Shown: positions 1-8,843 of the stretch, piece by piece | Position numbering within the stretch: position 1 is the first letter of the stretch | Layout of the letters: each line of letters begins with the position of its first letter | Assembly (NCBI RefSeq): GCF_009937955.1 | Contig: NZ_AP018439.1 | Span: 2,666,001 to 2,730,000, forward strand | Length of the DNA stretch: 64,000 bases | DNA from: Undibacterium sp. KW1 | Lineage (GTDB): Bacteria; Pseudomonadota; Gammaproteobacteria; Burkholderiales; Burkholderiaceae_D | Direction: 5' to 3' | Notes under the pieces: model-generated | The model's input: only the letters and a program-made list of their open reading frames with translations | Told to the model about the DNA's origin: nothing | The model's database searches: none | Translations under genes and position numbers: made by a program

Positions 1-561
1 CCCAATGCCAATACGGTATTCATTCTGGTCTCAAACAGCATAGACAGGTTGCTGCCAACCATCTTGTCGCGTTGTCACAAGTTTGGACTTGGCTTGCCGG
101 ATGCTGGTATTGCGCTGGAATGGCTGCATAAGCAGGGCATCAAGGATGCCGATGTCTGGTTGGCTCAACAGGGCGGAGCGCCTTTGGCAGCATTCGACAT
201 GGCACATTCAGACTTGCGTGCTGATCTGGATGAATTTATACGGTTTTTGAGTAAACCTGGTACTGAGTTGAGCCTTAAAACTGCCGACAAGATGCAGAAA
301 ATGGAAATGCCAGTCGTCGTCGGCTGGCTACAACGTTGGCTCTACGATATATTTTCCTATAAACAAAGCGGCAGAATCCGGTATCATCCTCGCTATGAGC
401 AGGAGTTGAAGTCGTTGTCCATGCAGGTTGATGAGCCAGCCTTGCAACAATTCATTAAGAATTGCAATGAAAGACAGGCGATTGCCAGTCACCCTTTGTC
501 GGCCAAATTATTTTTGGAAGATATGCTGCTTGAATATTCCGCATTATTCGGCACTATTTGA
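1..561 (+). CDS. holB: DNA polymerase III delta' subunit, C-terminal part (5' truncated by window edge)
   Basis: The frame is open from base 1, so only the C-terminal part of the clamp-loader subunit delta' is present. The first residues read VFILVSNSIDRLLPTILSRC, the sensor-1/SRC region typical of the AAA+ module of delta' and gamma/tau subunits. The remaining roughly 170 residues fit the helical collar domain. Delta' acts in the cytoplasm as part of the complex that loads the beta sliding clamp. pilZ follows 24 bases downstream, the arrangement usual in beta- and gamma-proteobacteria (tmk-holB-pilZ). The TTG at 49 is not a real start because coding continues upstream of it. The assignment rests on the SRC motif and the neighbouring gene. 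Confidence 0.85.
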   Translation, partial: PNANTVFILVSNSIDRLLPTILSRCHKFGLGLPDAGIALEWLHKQGIKDADVWLAQQGGAPLAAFDMAHSDLRADLDEFIRFLSKPGTELSLKTADKMQKMEMPVVVGWLQRWLYDIFSYKQSGRIRYHPRYEQELKSLSMQVDEPALQQFIKNCNERQAIASHPLSAKLFLEDMLLEYSALFGTI

Positions 562-585
562 TTAAAGAATTGCGAAAGCCAGAAC

Positions 586-975
586 ATGTCAGATTTACCA
601 GCAGATCCCGGTGCTCCGCTTAATATGCCTTCACCGAATCGTCCTTCGGTGTTGTCGCTGGCGATTAAAGAAAAAGCTGCTTTGTTTGCAGCCTATATGC
701 CATTTTTAAAAAATGGCGGCATTTTCGTGCCTACCAATAAGACTTATCGCTTGGGTGAAGAGATTTACCTGATTTTGACTTTGTTGGATGACCCTAATAA
801 ATATCCTATCGCCGGCAAGGTTGCCTGGATTACACCTGCCGGTGCAGGCAATAACAAGTCACAGGGTATAGGCGTGCATTTTCCGGAAGATGAAAGTGGT
901 AACCGCATACGCTTGCGTGTAGAAGAATTGCTAGGTGCGGCAGTACGTTCTTCCCGGGCTACTCATACAATTTAA
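586..975 (+). CDS. pilZ: PilZ domain protein, type IV pilus biogenesis
   Basis: This 129-residue protein is close to the usual 110-125 residues of the PilZ pilus-assembly protein. The core has the beta-strand segments KNGGIFVPT (about residues 43-51) and SQGIGVHF (about 91-98). The canonical c-di-GMP signature (RxxxR followed by D/NxSxxG) is not evident, as expected for this subgroup, which works through protein contacts (PilB/FimX in other bacteria) rather than by binding the nucleotide. It lies directly behind holB, its conserved neighbour. The stop codon shares one base with the next start (TAATG), so translation of the acetyltransferase is probably coupled. tatD, often the next gene in relatives, is absent here. 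Confidence 0.88.
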   Translation: MSDLPADPGAPLNMPSPNRPSVLSLAIKEKAALFAAYMPFLKNGGIFVPTNKTYRLGEEIYLILTLLDDPNKYPIAGKVAWITPAGAGNNKSQGIGVHFPEDESGNRIRLRVEELLGAAVRSSRATHTI

Positions 976-1484
976 TGACGATGGCCGCAGAATTTACTCA
1001 TAGACTGGCGCAGTTTGAAGATTTGCCGCAAATTGTTGCCATTTACAATTCCACAGTTGCTTCGCGCGTGGTTACCGCCGATACAGAGCCAATTACGGTA
1101 GAGTCGCGTCATGCATGGTTTCATGAGCACAAGCCTGAATCTCGTCCACTCTGGGTCTCTGAACAGAATGGTCAAATCATAGGCTGGTTATCATTCTCAA
1201 ATTTTTATGGCAGGCCTGCTTATTCCGGCACTGCTGAATTATCCATCTACTTGCATGAGGTTGCACGTGGTCAGGGTCTGGGGCGTTATTTCCTGACGCA
1301 GGCTATTGCGCATGCCCCTGAAATCAAGGTTCACACTCTGCTGGGCTTCATTTTTGGTCACAATGTGCCTAGTTTGAAGTTATTTGCTGCATTTGACTTT
1401 GCAACCTGGGCAAATATGCCAAAGGTGGCAACGCTGGACGGCATAGAGCGCGATTTGATCATACTCGGCAAACGGGTAGGCTAA
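975..1484 (+). CDS. GNAT family N-acetyltransferase (phosphinothricin-acetyltransferase type)
   Basis: The protein has 169 residues and one GNAT domain. The acetyl-CoA binding motif A is RGQGLGRYFL at about residues 95-104, preceded by the strand AELSIYLHEVA. The segment TADTEPITVESRHAWFHEH near the N terminus resembles the PAT/MnaT subgroup that acetylates phosphinothricin, methionine sulfoximine or related amino acids. The actual substrate cannot be read from sequence. The ATG at 975 overlaps the pilZ stop by one base; a second in-frame ATG at 981 is also possible. The position between pilZ and rlmJ is not one I recognise as conserved, so this may be an accessory insertion. Confidence 0.85.
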   Translation: MTMAAEFTHRLAQFEDLPQIVAIYNSTVASRVVTADTEPITVESRHAWFHEHKPESRPLWVSEQNGQIIGWLSFSNFYGRPAYSGTAELSIYLHEVARGQGLGRYFLTQAIAHAPEIKVHTLLGFIFGHNVPSLKLFAAFDFATWANMPKVATLDGIERDLIILGKRVG

Positions 1485-1591
1485 GCTAGCTGGCTAAATT
1501 AGCTGGCCCGCCACGACCTGTCACCGCTTGCTACCATTTTCGGGCGACTTGCCAGCGGCAGGTTGCCTATTCATTCTTGAAAGATTTTATT

Positions 1592-2497
1592 ATGCTGAGC
1601 TACCGCCACGGCTTTCATGCCGGTAATCATGCCGACGTCCTGAAGCACTTTGTCTTGATTCAATTGTTGGAATATCTGGGGCAAAAAGACACTGCCTACA
1701 CTTATATAGACACGCACTCCGGTGCTGGCCTGTACGCCCTTGACAGCGGTTATGCCAGTAAAAATGCTGAATTTGAGACTGGCATTGCTCCCTTGTGGGA
1801 CAAAAAAGACATGCCCGAAGCTTTGGCATCGTATATGGATTTGATCAGAGGGCTTAATCCCAGTGGAAAGTTGCGCTATTACCCAGGATCACCCTATTGC
1901 GCCAATATAGTCATGCGCGAGCAAGACCGACTGCGCCTGTTTGAGTTGCACCCTAGCGAAATCAAGATACTCAGTGAAAATTTCCGCAAACTTGATGCCC
2001 ATGCGGCTGAGCAGGGTAAGCGCCAGACGGTCAGAGGCAAGCGTGTGATTATCTCGGCTGGCGATGGCTTTGAAAGTCTGAAGGCATTGCTGCCACCACC
2101 TTCACGACGCGGCATGGTGTTGATAGATCCGCCGTATGAAGTCAAGGATGATTACCGACGCGTCAAGGTATCTCTGGAGGATGGCTTGAAACGTTTCCCT
2201 ACCGGTACCTTTGCTGTTTGGTATCCGGTACTGCAACGCCAGGAGTCCCGTTCTTTGCCAGAAAAACTTAAACGACTGCAAGCGAATAGCTGGCTGAATG
2301 TTACCTTGTCCATCAGCGGCCCAACGCCAGATGGTTTTGGCTTGCATAGTAGCGGCATGTTCATCCTTAATCCGCCATGGACTTTGCTGGCTACTCTAAA
2401 AGAAGTCATGCCCTATCTGGTCAAGATATTGGGAAAAGATGCAAAAGCAGGTTTTGTGCTGGAGTCGGGGGAAGGTGGCCCACCAGGCAAGCGTTAA
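1592..2497 (+). CDS. rlmJ: 23S rRNA (adenine(2030)-N6)-methyltransferase RlmJ
   Basis: RlmJ methylates A2030 of 23S rRNA with S-adenosylmethionine. The ATG at 1592 gives the family N terminus MLSYRHGFHAGNHADVLKH. The TTG at 1577 would add five residues that the family lacks, so 1592 is preferred. The catalytic N6-adenine motif is DPPYE inside GMVLIDPPYE, and the sequence IDTHSGAGLY near residues 46-55 fits the SAM-binding region. The 301-residue length is slightly above the 280 of the E. coli enzyme. The gene stands alone, with a strong terminator about 65 bases after its stop. Confidence 0.93.
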   Translation: MLSYRHGFHAGNHADVLKHFVLIQLLEYLGQKDTAYTYIDTHSGAGLYALDSGYASKNAEFETGIAPLWDKKDMPEALASYMDLIRGLNPSGKLRYYPGSPYCANIVMREQDRLRLFELHPSEIKILSENFRKLDAHAAEQGKRQTVRGKRVIISAGDGFESLKALLPPPSRRGMVLIDPPYEVKDDYRRVKVSLEDGLKRFPTGTFAVWYPVLQRQESRSLPEKLKRLQANSWLNVTLSISGPTPDGFGLHSSGMFILNPPWTLLATLKEVMPYLVKILGKDAKAGFVLESGEGGPPGKR

Positions 2498-2562
2498 GAA
2501 GGCGGTAGGCTAGAGGTGTCGGACTCTTTTTTCGACACAAAGTAAATTTGTTGAATGGTGCG

Positions 2563-2591
2563 ATGCGGGAGAGCTTATCTCCCGCATTTTT
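2563..2591 (+). terminator. Rho-independent terminator after rlmJ
   Basis: Inverted repeat ATGCGGGAG / CTCCCGCAT (9 bp, loop of 7) followed directly by a run of five T. It ends the rlmJ transcript before the acyl-CoA ligase promoter region. A weaker GTGTCG/CGACAC repeat lies at 2516-2538. Confidence 0.82.
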
Positions 2592-2670
2592 GTTTGTGGA
2601 GGTGCTAAAACGGAAAGGATGAAAAGAGACTACTTTGTGCATTGCAGAAAAAATACTGATTGACGGATTA

Positions 2671-2682
2671 GTACGGTCGTAC
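2671..2682. promoter_or_regulatory. Candidate TetR-type operator, copy 1 (acyl-CoA ligase)
   Basis: GTACGGTCGTAC, a perfect GTACG-N2-CGTAC palindrome 80 bases before the ligase start. A TTGACG hexamer at 2660-2665 sits just upstream, so a bound repressor would cover the promoter. Three sister sites are at 5806, 11302 and 27241. Confidence 0.65.
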
Positions 2683-2762
2683 AAAAATCGGTAAAGAATA
2701 ATATTCAGCAATTTGCGCGATTGCCAAAGTAATCAATAACGCTGCACATTTCAGGAGAACAA

Positions 2763-4415
2763 ATGTCGTCTTATGTGAAGAGTCCCTTGATGGGGCAAAT
2801 GATGAGCAAGCCCATGCTTATTTCCAGCCTCATTGAACATGCTGACCGTTATTTTGGAAAGAATGAAATAGTTTCCCGCCGGGTAGAAGGGGACATCCAT
2901 CGCTATAACTACAGCGAATGCCATAAACGTTCAAAAAAACTCGCGAATGCTTTTGCCAAACTGGGCGTTAAAATCGGTGACCGTATTGCCACGCTGGCCT
3001 GGAATGGCTATCGTCATCTGGAGGCTTACTATGCTGTCTCAGGTTCGGGCGCTGTTCTTCACACCATTAATCCCAGGTTGCATCCAGAGCAAATCGCCTA
3101 TATAGCCAATCATGCAGAAGATCAGTACTTGCTGTTTGATATGACCTTCCTGCCTATCGTGCAGGCAATTGCTGCGCATTGCCCTGGTATCAAAGGCTAT
3201 ATCATGATGTGTGACCGGGATAAATTGCCTGCAGATGGCAAAATTCCGAATCTGATGGCCTATGAAGATTTAATCGAAGCCAATAGTGACGATTTTGTCT
3301 GGCCACTCTTCGACGAAAATTCTGCTTCCAGTCTGTGTTATACCTCAGGTACGACAGGCAACCCTAAAGGGGCTCTGTATTCTCATCGTTCAACCATCCT
3401 TCATTCTTATGGCTCATCCTTGCCAGATGGCTTGAACGTATCGGCACGCGATTCTGTTTTGCCGGTAGTACCGATGTTCCATGTAAATGCATGGGGCCTG
3501 CCTTATTCTGCACCATTGAACGGTGCCAAACTGGTTTTCCCGGGCCCGCATCTGGACGGCAAATCTCTCTATGAATTGTTTGAGCAGGAAAAAGTCACTT
3601 TCTCTGCAGGAGTACCTACCGTCTGGCTGGGTCTACTGACTTATGTGGCACAAAATAATCTGAAGTTTTCGACTTTCAAACGCACAGTGATTGGTGGTTC
3701 TGCCTGCCCGCCAGCCATGATGAAGACCTTGCGTCATACCTATGGTGTAGAGGTAGTCCATGCCTGGGGCATGACAGAAATGTCACCGCTTGGCACTGCT
3801 GGTACCTTGATGACCAAACATGCTGACCTGGCCGAAGAAGACAAGCAAGCGATACTCCAGAAACAAGGCCATGTCCTGTATGGCGTAGATATGAAGATCG
3901 TTGATGACGCTGGCCAGGAATTGCCATGGGACGGCAAAACCTATGGCAACCTGCTGGTCAAAGGCCCCTGGATTATCAATAGCTATTACAAGAATGAAGG
4001 CGGTGATGTTCTTGAAGATGGCTGGTTCCCGACTGGTGACGTGGCTACCATCGATGATGATGGTTATATGCAGATTACTGACCGCAGCAAGGATGTGGTC
4101 AAATCGGGTGGCGAGTGGATAGGTACGATAGACCTGGAAAATGTAGCGGTCTCACACCCGGCAATCCTGCAAGCGGCCTGTATCGGTGTATTCCATCCCA
4201 AATGGGATGAGCGCCCATTGCTGCTGGCGGTCAAGAAGCCTGGTGCGGAAGTCACTAAAGAGGAATTACTGCAATTTTTTGACGGAAAAGTTGCGAAATG
4301 GTGGCTGCCTGATGACGTGGTTTTCATAGAAAGCCTGCCATTAGGCGCAACAGGGAAAATTTTGAAAAATAAACTGAGGGAGCAATTCAAGGAATATAAA
4401 CTACCAACTGCATAA
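2763..4415 (+). CDS. Fatty-acid--CoA ligase (AMP-binding, AlkK/FadD-like)
   Basis: This enzyme forms an acyl-CoA from a carboxylic acid, ATP and CoA. The 550 residues carry all ANL-superfamily signatures: the phosphate loop YTSGTTGNPKGALYSHR from about residue 193, the WGMTE motif near 335, TGDVATIDDDGY near 424 with the hinge DRSKDVVKSGGEWIG after it, and the C-terminal catalytic lysine region GATGKILKN near 527. No membrane segment is seen. The length and motif spellings fit medium/long-chain ligases of the AlkK type; the chain length cannot be fixed. A good ribosome site (AGGAG) precedes the ATG. The GTACG palindrome upstream and the following ABC importer suggest that the importer brings in the acid this ligase activates. 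Confidence 0.9.
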   Translation: MSSYVKSPLMGQMMSKPMLISSLIEHADRYFGKNEIVSRRVEGDIHRYNYSECHKRSKKLANAFAKLGVKIGDRIATLAWNGYRHLEAYYAVSGSGAVLHTINPRLHPEQIAYIANHAEDQYLLFDMTFLPIVQAIAAHCPGIKGYIMMCDRDKLPADGKIPNLMAYEDLIEANSDDFVWPLFDENSASSLCYTSGTTGNPKGALYSHRSTILHSYGSSLPDGLNVSARDSVLPVVPMFHVNAWGLPYSAPLNGAKLVFPGPHLDGKSLYELFEQEKVTFSAGVPTVWLGLLTYVAQNNLKFSTFKRTVIGGSACPPAMMKTLRHTYGVEVVHAWGMTEMSPLGTAGTLMTKHADLAEEDKQAILQKQGHVLYGVDMKIVDDAGQELPWDGKTYGNLLVKGPWIINSYYKNEGGDVLEDGWFPTGDVATIDDDGYMQITDRSKDVVKSGGEWIGTIDLENVAVSHPAILQAACIGVFHPKWDERPLLLAVKKPGAEVTKEELLQFFDGKVAKWWLPDDVVFIESLPLGATGKILKNKLREQFKEYKLPTA

Positions 4416-4421
4416 GAAGTG

Positions 4422-4452
4422 CAGAACCTGACTATGTATAGTTCAGGTTCTG
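4422..4452 (+). promoter_or_regulatory. Intercistronic hairpin between ligase and binding-protein genes
   Basis: Perfect 10-bp inverted repeat CAGAACCTGA / TCAGGTTCTG with an 11-base loop and no T-run behind it. It may attenuate transcription or protect an mRNA end between the two genes. The role is inferred from position only. Confidence 0.45.
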
Positions 4453-4513
4453 GAAGTAGCGATAAAACGAAAAAAATCTAGATTCCAACAATGAGAATAC
4501 CGGAGAGAGACAA

Positions 4514-5749
4514 ATGAAATTTCCTTTACGTGCCAGCCTTGCTGCAGTCGCTTTAACCTTCGCCGTACCCGCAGTGATGGCTGATACCATCAAGATCGCC
4601 TACATCGATCCACTGTCAGGTGCTTTTGCGCCAGTTGGGCAAAATATTCTGAACTCCTATCAATACATTGCTGATAAAGCCAATGCTGAAAAATGGGCGG
4701 GGGAACATAAATTTGAAGTTGTCGGTTTTGATAATAAGGGTAGTCCACAAGAGTCACTGAATGTATTGAAAACAGTCATTGATAAAGGTTTTCGCTATAT
4801 CACACAGGGCAATGGCTCGGCGGTAGGCCTGGCTTTGCAGGATGCCGTCAACAAGCATAATGAGCGCAATCCCGGTAAGGAAATTGTTTATCTGAACCAT
4901 GCTGCTGTTGATCCTGACATGACCAATAGCAAATGTAGCTTCTGGCATTTCCGTTTTGATTCCAACTCGGACATGAAAATGGAAGCGCTGACAACCTTCA
5001 TGGCTGCTGATAAAAACATCAAGAAGGTATATATCATTGGCCAGAACTACTCGTTTGGACATCAGGTTACCCGCGCTGCCAAAGAGTACCTGGCACGCAA
5101 ACGCCCAGATATACAAATTGTTGGCGATGATCTGCATCCTATTGGCCAGGTCAAGGATTTCTCTCCCTATGTGGCAAAAATCAAGGCTTCCGGCGCGGAC
5201 ACCGTTATTACCGGCAACTGGGGTGCCGACCTGGCCTTGCTGATCAAGTCCGCAAAGGATGCTGACCTGAAATCCAATTTCTACACCTACTACGCATCAA
5301 CAACGGGTGTGCCTACGGCGATGGGTGCGGCGGGTATGGACAGGGTCAAGTATGTCGGTTACTGGAATGCGAATAACGAAACCTTTGCAGGTAAAGACAT
5401 CGTTGAAGGGTTCAAGACCAAGTACAAGGATGATTACTATTCCATGGCGACTTATTCTGTCCTGGCTGCCATGGGGCAGGCTGTCAAGCAGGCCAAATCT
5501 GTTGATCCAGTCAAAGTTGCATTCGCACTGGAAGGCTTGAACTTCAAGAGCCTGAACGGTGACGCGAACATGCGTAAGGTTGATCACCAGATACAACAGC
5601 CATTGTACATAGCAACCTGGGTTAAAACCAATGGCAAGGATGTTAAATTTGACCAGGAAAATACCGGCATGGGTTGGAAAACCAATCAAAAGATCGATGC
5701 ATTTGTCGCGTCACAGCCATCTTCTTGCCAGATGAAACGACCAGGCTAG
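4514..5749 (+). CDS. Branched-chain amino acid-type ABC transporter, periplasmic binding protein
   Basis: This 411-residue type 1 periplasmic binding protein (Peripla_BP_6/LivJ family) begins with a signal peptide whose hydrophobic core is SLAAVALTFAVPAV, with cleavage probably after VMA. The mature start, IKIAYIDPLSGAFAPVGQN, is the classic first lobe of the family. It is the receptor of the HAAT importer encoded just downstream. It is separated from the permease genes by a terminator and a fresh operator/promoter, so binding protein and membrane parts can be expressed at different levels. The shared operator with acyl-CoA ligase and beta-oxidation genes suggests a carboxylic acid ligand rather than leucine; this is inference. 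Confidence 0.88.
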   Translation: MKFPLRASLAAVALTFAVPAVMADTIKIAYIDPLSGAFAPVGQNILNSYQYIADKANAEKWAGEHKFEVVGFDNKGSPQESLNVLKTVIDKGFRYITQGNGSAVGLALQDAVNKHNERNPGKEIVYLNHAAVDPDMTNSKCSFWHFRFDSNSDMKMEALTTFMAADKNIKKVYIIGQNYSFGHQVTRAAKEYLARKRPDIQIVGDDLHPIGQVKDFSPYVAKIKASGADTVITGNWGADLALLIKSAKDADLKSNFYTYYASTTGVPTAMGAAGMDRVKYVGYWNANNETFAGKDIVEGFKTKYKDDYYSMATYSVLAAMGQAVKQAKSVDPVKVAFALEGLNFKSLNGDANMRKVDHQIQQPLYIATWVKTNGKDVKFDQENTGMGWKTNQKIDAFVASQPSSCQMKRPG

Positions 5750-5755
5750 TCCTTT

Positions 5756-5795
5756 AAAAAAAAGAGAGTCGCTTCATGCGCACTCTCTTTTTTTT
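5756..5795 (+). terminator. Strong, probably bidirectional terminator after the binding-protein gene
   Basis: An A-rich arm ending in GAGAGT pairs with ACTCTC plus a run of T across a 12-base loop. The A/T flanks make it usable on both strands. It sits seven bases after the stop codon and should limit read-through into the permease genes. Confidence 0.85.
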
Positions 5796-5805
5796 CCTAT
5801 AAATA

Positions 5806-5817
5806 GTACGATCGTTC
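5806..5817. promoter_or_regulatory. Candidate TetR-type operator, copy 2 (Liv permease genes)
   Basis: GTACGATCGTTC matches the operator consensus with one asymmetric base. It lies directly after a TATAAA hexamer (5798-5803) that could be a -10 element, and 28 bases before the permease GTG start. Confidence 0.62.
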
Positions 5818-5844
5818 AAGAATTTTCTGAAAAGGATCTTGGCT

Positions 5845-6792
5845 GTGGAATTCACACTGATCACTTTGCTGAACGGTGTCAGTTACGGATTGCTGTTGTT
5901 CATGCTTTCATCCGGACTGACGCTGATCTTCAGCATGATGGGCGTACTCAATTTCGCCCACGCCAGTTTTTACATGTTGGGCGCCTACTTTGCCTATACC
6001 ATCAGTATCAAAATCGGCTTTTGGCCAGCTTTGTTTTTGGCTCCGTTATTGGTTGGTTTGCTAGGTGCAATGGTAGAGCGATATGGCCTGCGTTCCGTGC
6101 ATAAATACGGGCATATCCCCGAATTACTATTTACCTTCGGGCTGTCTTATGTGATTGTCGAACTGGTGCAACTGATTTGGGGCAGATCTACTGTTCCTTA
6201 TCCCATCCCTGCGTCTCTGGATGGCCCCTTGTTTACCCTTTACACGACGACATTCCCCATCTATCGCGGTTTCATGATGCTGGTTGCGCTGGTAATGCTG
6301 GCTTCGATTTACCTGTTGCTGACACGTACCCGCATAGGTCTGGTGATACAGGCTGCTCTCACTCATCCTGATACTGTGGAAGCGCTGGGACATAATGTCC
6401 CGCGCGTTTTCATGCTGGTATTTGGCGGCGGTTGCGCATTGGCCGGGCTTGCCGGCGTTGTGGGCGGTAATGCCTTTGTCACCGAGCCAGGAATGGCAGC
6501 GACTTTGGGAAGCATAATTTTCGTCGTCGTCGTGGTTGGCGGTATGGGGTCGCTGGCAGGTGCTTTTGTGGCATCGCTGCTGATAGGGGTATTGCAGACA
6601 TTTGCCGTAGCGCTGGATTACTCCTTCGTCTCCGTGTTCGCAAAACTGGGCATGATCATCAGTGCCACAGCGCCTGGCTATGCCTTGCTGAGTCTGACGA
6701 TTGCACAGGTAGCACCTATCTTGCCTTATCTCTTGTTGGTACTCATCCTGATTTTCAGGCCCAGAGGTTTACTCGGCACTCGTGAAGGATAA
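5845..6792 (+). CDS. livH: Branched-chain-type ABC transporter permease LivH
   Basis: This inner-membrane permease of the HAAT family has hydrophobic segments throughout. The motif LNGVSYGLLLFMLSSGLTLIFSMMGVLNFAHASFYMLGAY at the N terminus is typical of LivH (quoted here only as landmarks GVSYG and NFAHAS). The GTG at 5845 is preferred over the TTG at 5839 because AAAGGA at 5831-5836 is eight bases from GTG but only two from TTG. The conserved EAA-like cytoplasmic loop reads EALGHNVPRVF near residues 180-190. Three bases separate it from livM, so the four permease and ATPase genes form one operon. Confidence 0.9.
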   Translation: MEFTLITLLNGVSYGLLLFMLSSGLTLIFSMMGVLNFAHASFYMLGAYFAYTISIKIGFWPALFLAPLLVGLLGAMVERYGLRSVHKYGHIPELLFTFGLSYVIVELVQLIWGRSTVPYPIPASLDGPLFTLYTTTFPIYRGFMMLVALVMLASIYLLLTRTRIGLVIQAALTHPDTVEALGHNVPRVFMLVFGGGCALAGLAGVVGGNAFVTEPGMAATLGSIIFVVVVVGGMGSLAGAFVASLLIGVLQTFAVALDYSFVSVFAKLGMIISATAPGYALLSLTIAQVAPILPYLLLVLILIFRPRGLLGTREG

Positions 6793-6795
6793 AAG

Positions 6796-8082
6796 ATGAG
6801 CAAAGCTTTAGTATTCAAACCTATCAATCTGGCACGCTGGATTATCTGGGGCAGCTTTGCCATGCTGCTTATTCTGGCACCGATGATATTCAGTAGCGGT
6901 GGATCATTATCTCTGCTCTCGCAAATCGGTACACTGATGATCTTCGGCCTTTCTTACAATATGCTGTTGGGGCAGGGCGGTATGCTGTCATTTGGTCACG
7001 CGGTTTATTCTGGCCTGGGAGCTTTCTTCGCCATCCATGCGATGAATATGATCACTGCTGGCAGCCTGGTTTTCCCGGTCACCCTGATTCCTTTGATTGG
7101 TGGCGTTGCAGGCATGTTTTTTGGGGTGTTGTTTGGCTACGTTACGACCAAGAAGTCTGGTACGACTTTCTCCATGATTACTTTGGGTATGGTGGAGCTG
7201 GTGTTTGCCTGTTCCCTGATGTTCCCCAGTTTCTTTGGTGGCGAGGGTGGGATCTCGACCAATCGCGTCATAGGCCAGTCCTTCCTTGGTATTACTTACG
7301 GTCCGCAAATCCAGGTGTATTACCTGATTGCCATGTGGTTGTTTATCAGTACCGTAGGCATGTATGCGTTTACACAAACGCCTTTGGGGCGCATTGTCAA
7401 TGCGGTTCGCGATAATCCTGAACGCGTTGAGTTCATAGGCTACGATACCCAATGGGTGCGTTACCTGACATTGATATTGTCAGCTTTTTTTGCAGGTATT
7501 GCTGGCGGCTTGTCTGCCATCAATTTTGAAATCGTCACTGCAGAAAATGTCAGCGCCATACGTTCAGGTGCTGTGTTGCTGTTCACTTTCATTGGTGGCG
7601 TGGGCTTCTTCTTTGGCCCAATGATAGGGGCAATCATAGGGGTGTTCCTGACCGTGATGCTGTCAGACCTGACCAAGGCATGGCAGTTGTACCTGGGTGT
7701 TTTCTTCATCCTCATCGTCATGTATGCGCCTGGCGGCATGGCCAGCATCATCATGATGAATTTGCGCGTGGCGAAGTTTGGCATGTTCAAGCGGGTATGG
7801 CCTAGTATGTGGAAACTGGTGCTGGCAGCGGCAGCGACCACGGCTGGAACCATTCTGGCAGTGGAAATGCTGTATCAACGCACACTGGAGGCCAGCCAGA
7901 GTGCTGTCATAGAGATGTTTGGCGTTTCCATTGACACGGCCAGTAGCGTTTCCTGGGGAGTGACAGCTGTCGTTATCGCCCTGGGTATTTTTGCCTGCGC
8001 GAAGTTGAAGAATGGTTTTGCCGAACATTGGGGCGAAGTCAATACTGAAATTGAAGAGCAAATGCGGAGGGCGCAAGCATGA
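6796..8082 (+). CDS. livM: Branched-chain-type ABC transporter permease LivM
   Basis: This 428-residue protein is the second permease of the importer. It has about ten hydrophobic segments and the LivM landmarks SYNMLLGQGGMLSFGHA (about residues 53-69) and AVRDNPERVEFIGYD (about 203-217). It carries a C-terminal extension beyond the usual LivM core, with an extra hydrophobic segment near residues 340-355, another near 390-405 and a charged tail; such extensions are common in beta-proteobacterial members. Its stop overlaps the livG start by four bases (ATGA), indicating translational coupling. Confidence 0.9.
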   Translation: MSKALVFKPINLARWIIWGSFAMLLILAPMIFSSGGSLSLLSQIGTLMIFGLSYNMLLGQGGMLSFGHAVYSGLGAFFAIHAMNMITAGSLVFPVTLIPLIGGVAGMFFGVLFGYVTTKKSGTTFSMITLGMVELVFACSLMFPSFFGGEGGISTNRVIGQSFLGITYGPQIQVYYLIAMWLFISTVGMYAFTQTPLGRIVNAVRDNPERVEFIGYDTQWVRYLTLILSAFFAGIAGGLSAINFEIVTAENVSAIRSGAVLLFTFIGGVGFFFGPMIGAIIGVFLTVMLSDLTKAWQLYLGVFFILIVMYAPGGMASIIMMNLRVAKFGMFKRVWPSMWKLVLAAAATTAGTILAVEMLYQRTLEASQSAVIEMFGVSIDTASSVSWGVTAVVIALGIFACAKLKNGFAEHWGEVNTEIEEQMRRAQA

Positions 8083-8843
8083 CAGGCTTTTCGCTTGAAT
8101 TAAAAGACGTACGAAAATCCTTTGGCAGTGCGGAAATCATCAAGGGTGCCAATTTGCAGGTGCCAAAAGGCGAACGATTTGCCATTATCGGCCCTAATGG
8201 TGCAGGCAAATCCACGCTGTTTAATTTGATTTCTGGCCGCTTTCCTATTACTTCCGGAGATATCCTGCTCAATGGCGAGAGCATCACGCAATTGAAACCG
8301 TATGAAATCAACCGCCGTGGCCTGTCACGCAGTTTTCAGATTACGAATATTTTTCACCGTCTGTCCGTATATGAAAACCTGCGCTGCGCAGTATTGTGGT
8401 CATTGGGATATAAATACTCATTCTGGCACAGGCTGAATGGATTGAAGGATGCACATGAAAGGGCAGAAGCAGTATTGGAACAGATAGGCCTGAAACGCAG
8501 GCGTAATGTCACGGCCGGTTTGCTAACCTATGCAGAGCAGCGTGCGCTGGAAATTGGTATCACCATCGCTGGCGGTGCTGACGTGATTTTGCTCGATGAA
8601 CCTACTGCCGGCATGAGCAGGTCAGAATCTGATGCAGCAGTTGAGCTCATACGCAAGGTCACGGTCGGCAAATCCCTGTTGATGGTGGAGCATGACATGA
8701 GCGTGGTCTTCGGCCTGGCCGATAAAATTGCCGTGGTCGTCTATGGTGAAGTCATTGCCTGCGACACGCCTGCCAATATCCGCAATAATCAAAAAGTCAA
8801 AGACGCCTATCTGGGTGGTCATGCGCCGGTGGAGGTTGAATGA
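8079..8843 (+). CDS. livG: Branched-chain-type ABC transporter ATP-binding protein LivG
   Basis: This 254-residue ATPase has Walker A GPNGAGKST at about residues 38-46 and Walker B VILLDEPTAGM near 168-178. The signature region is LLTYAEQRALEIG, a variant of the LSGGQ motif in which SGG is replaced by TYA, as is usual for LivG. The H-loop reads VEHDM. The C terminus holds the BCA_ABC_TP_C segment with VKDAYLGG. It pairs with LivF under the two permeases. Its stop overlaps the livF start (ATGA). Confidence 0.92.
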   Translation: MTGFSLELKDVRKSFGSAEIIKGANLQVPKGERFAIIGPNGAGKSTLFNLISGRFPITSGDILLNGESITQLKPYEINRRGLSRSFQITNIFHRLSVYENLRCAVLWSLGYKYSFWHRLNGLKDAHERAEAVLEQIGLKRRRNVTAGLLTYAEQRALEIGITIAGGADVILLDEPTAGMSRSESDAAVELIRKVTVGKSLLMVEHDMSVVFGLADKIAVVVYGEVIACDTPANIRNNQKVKDAYLGGHAPVEVE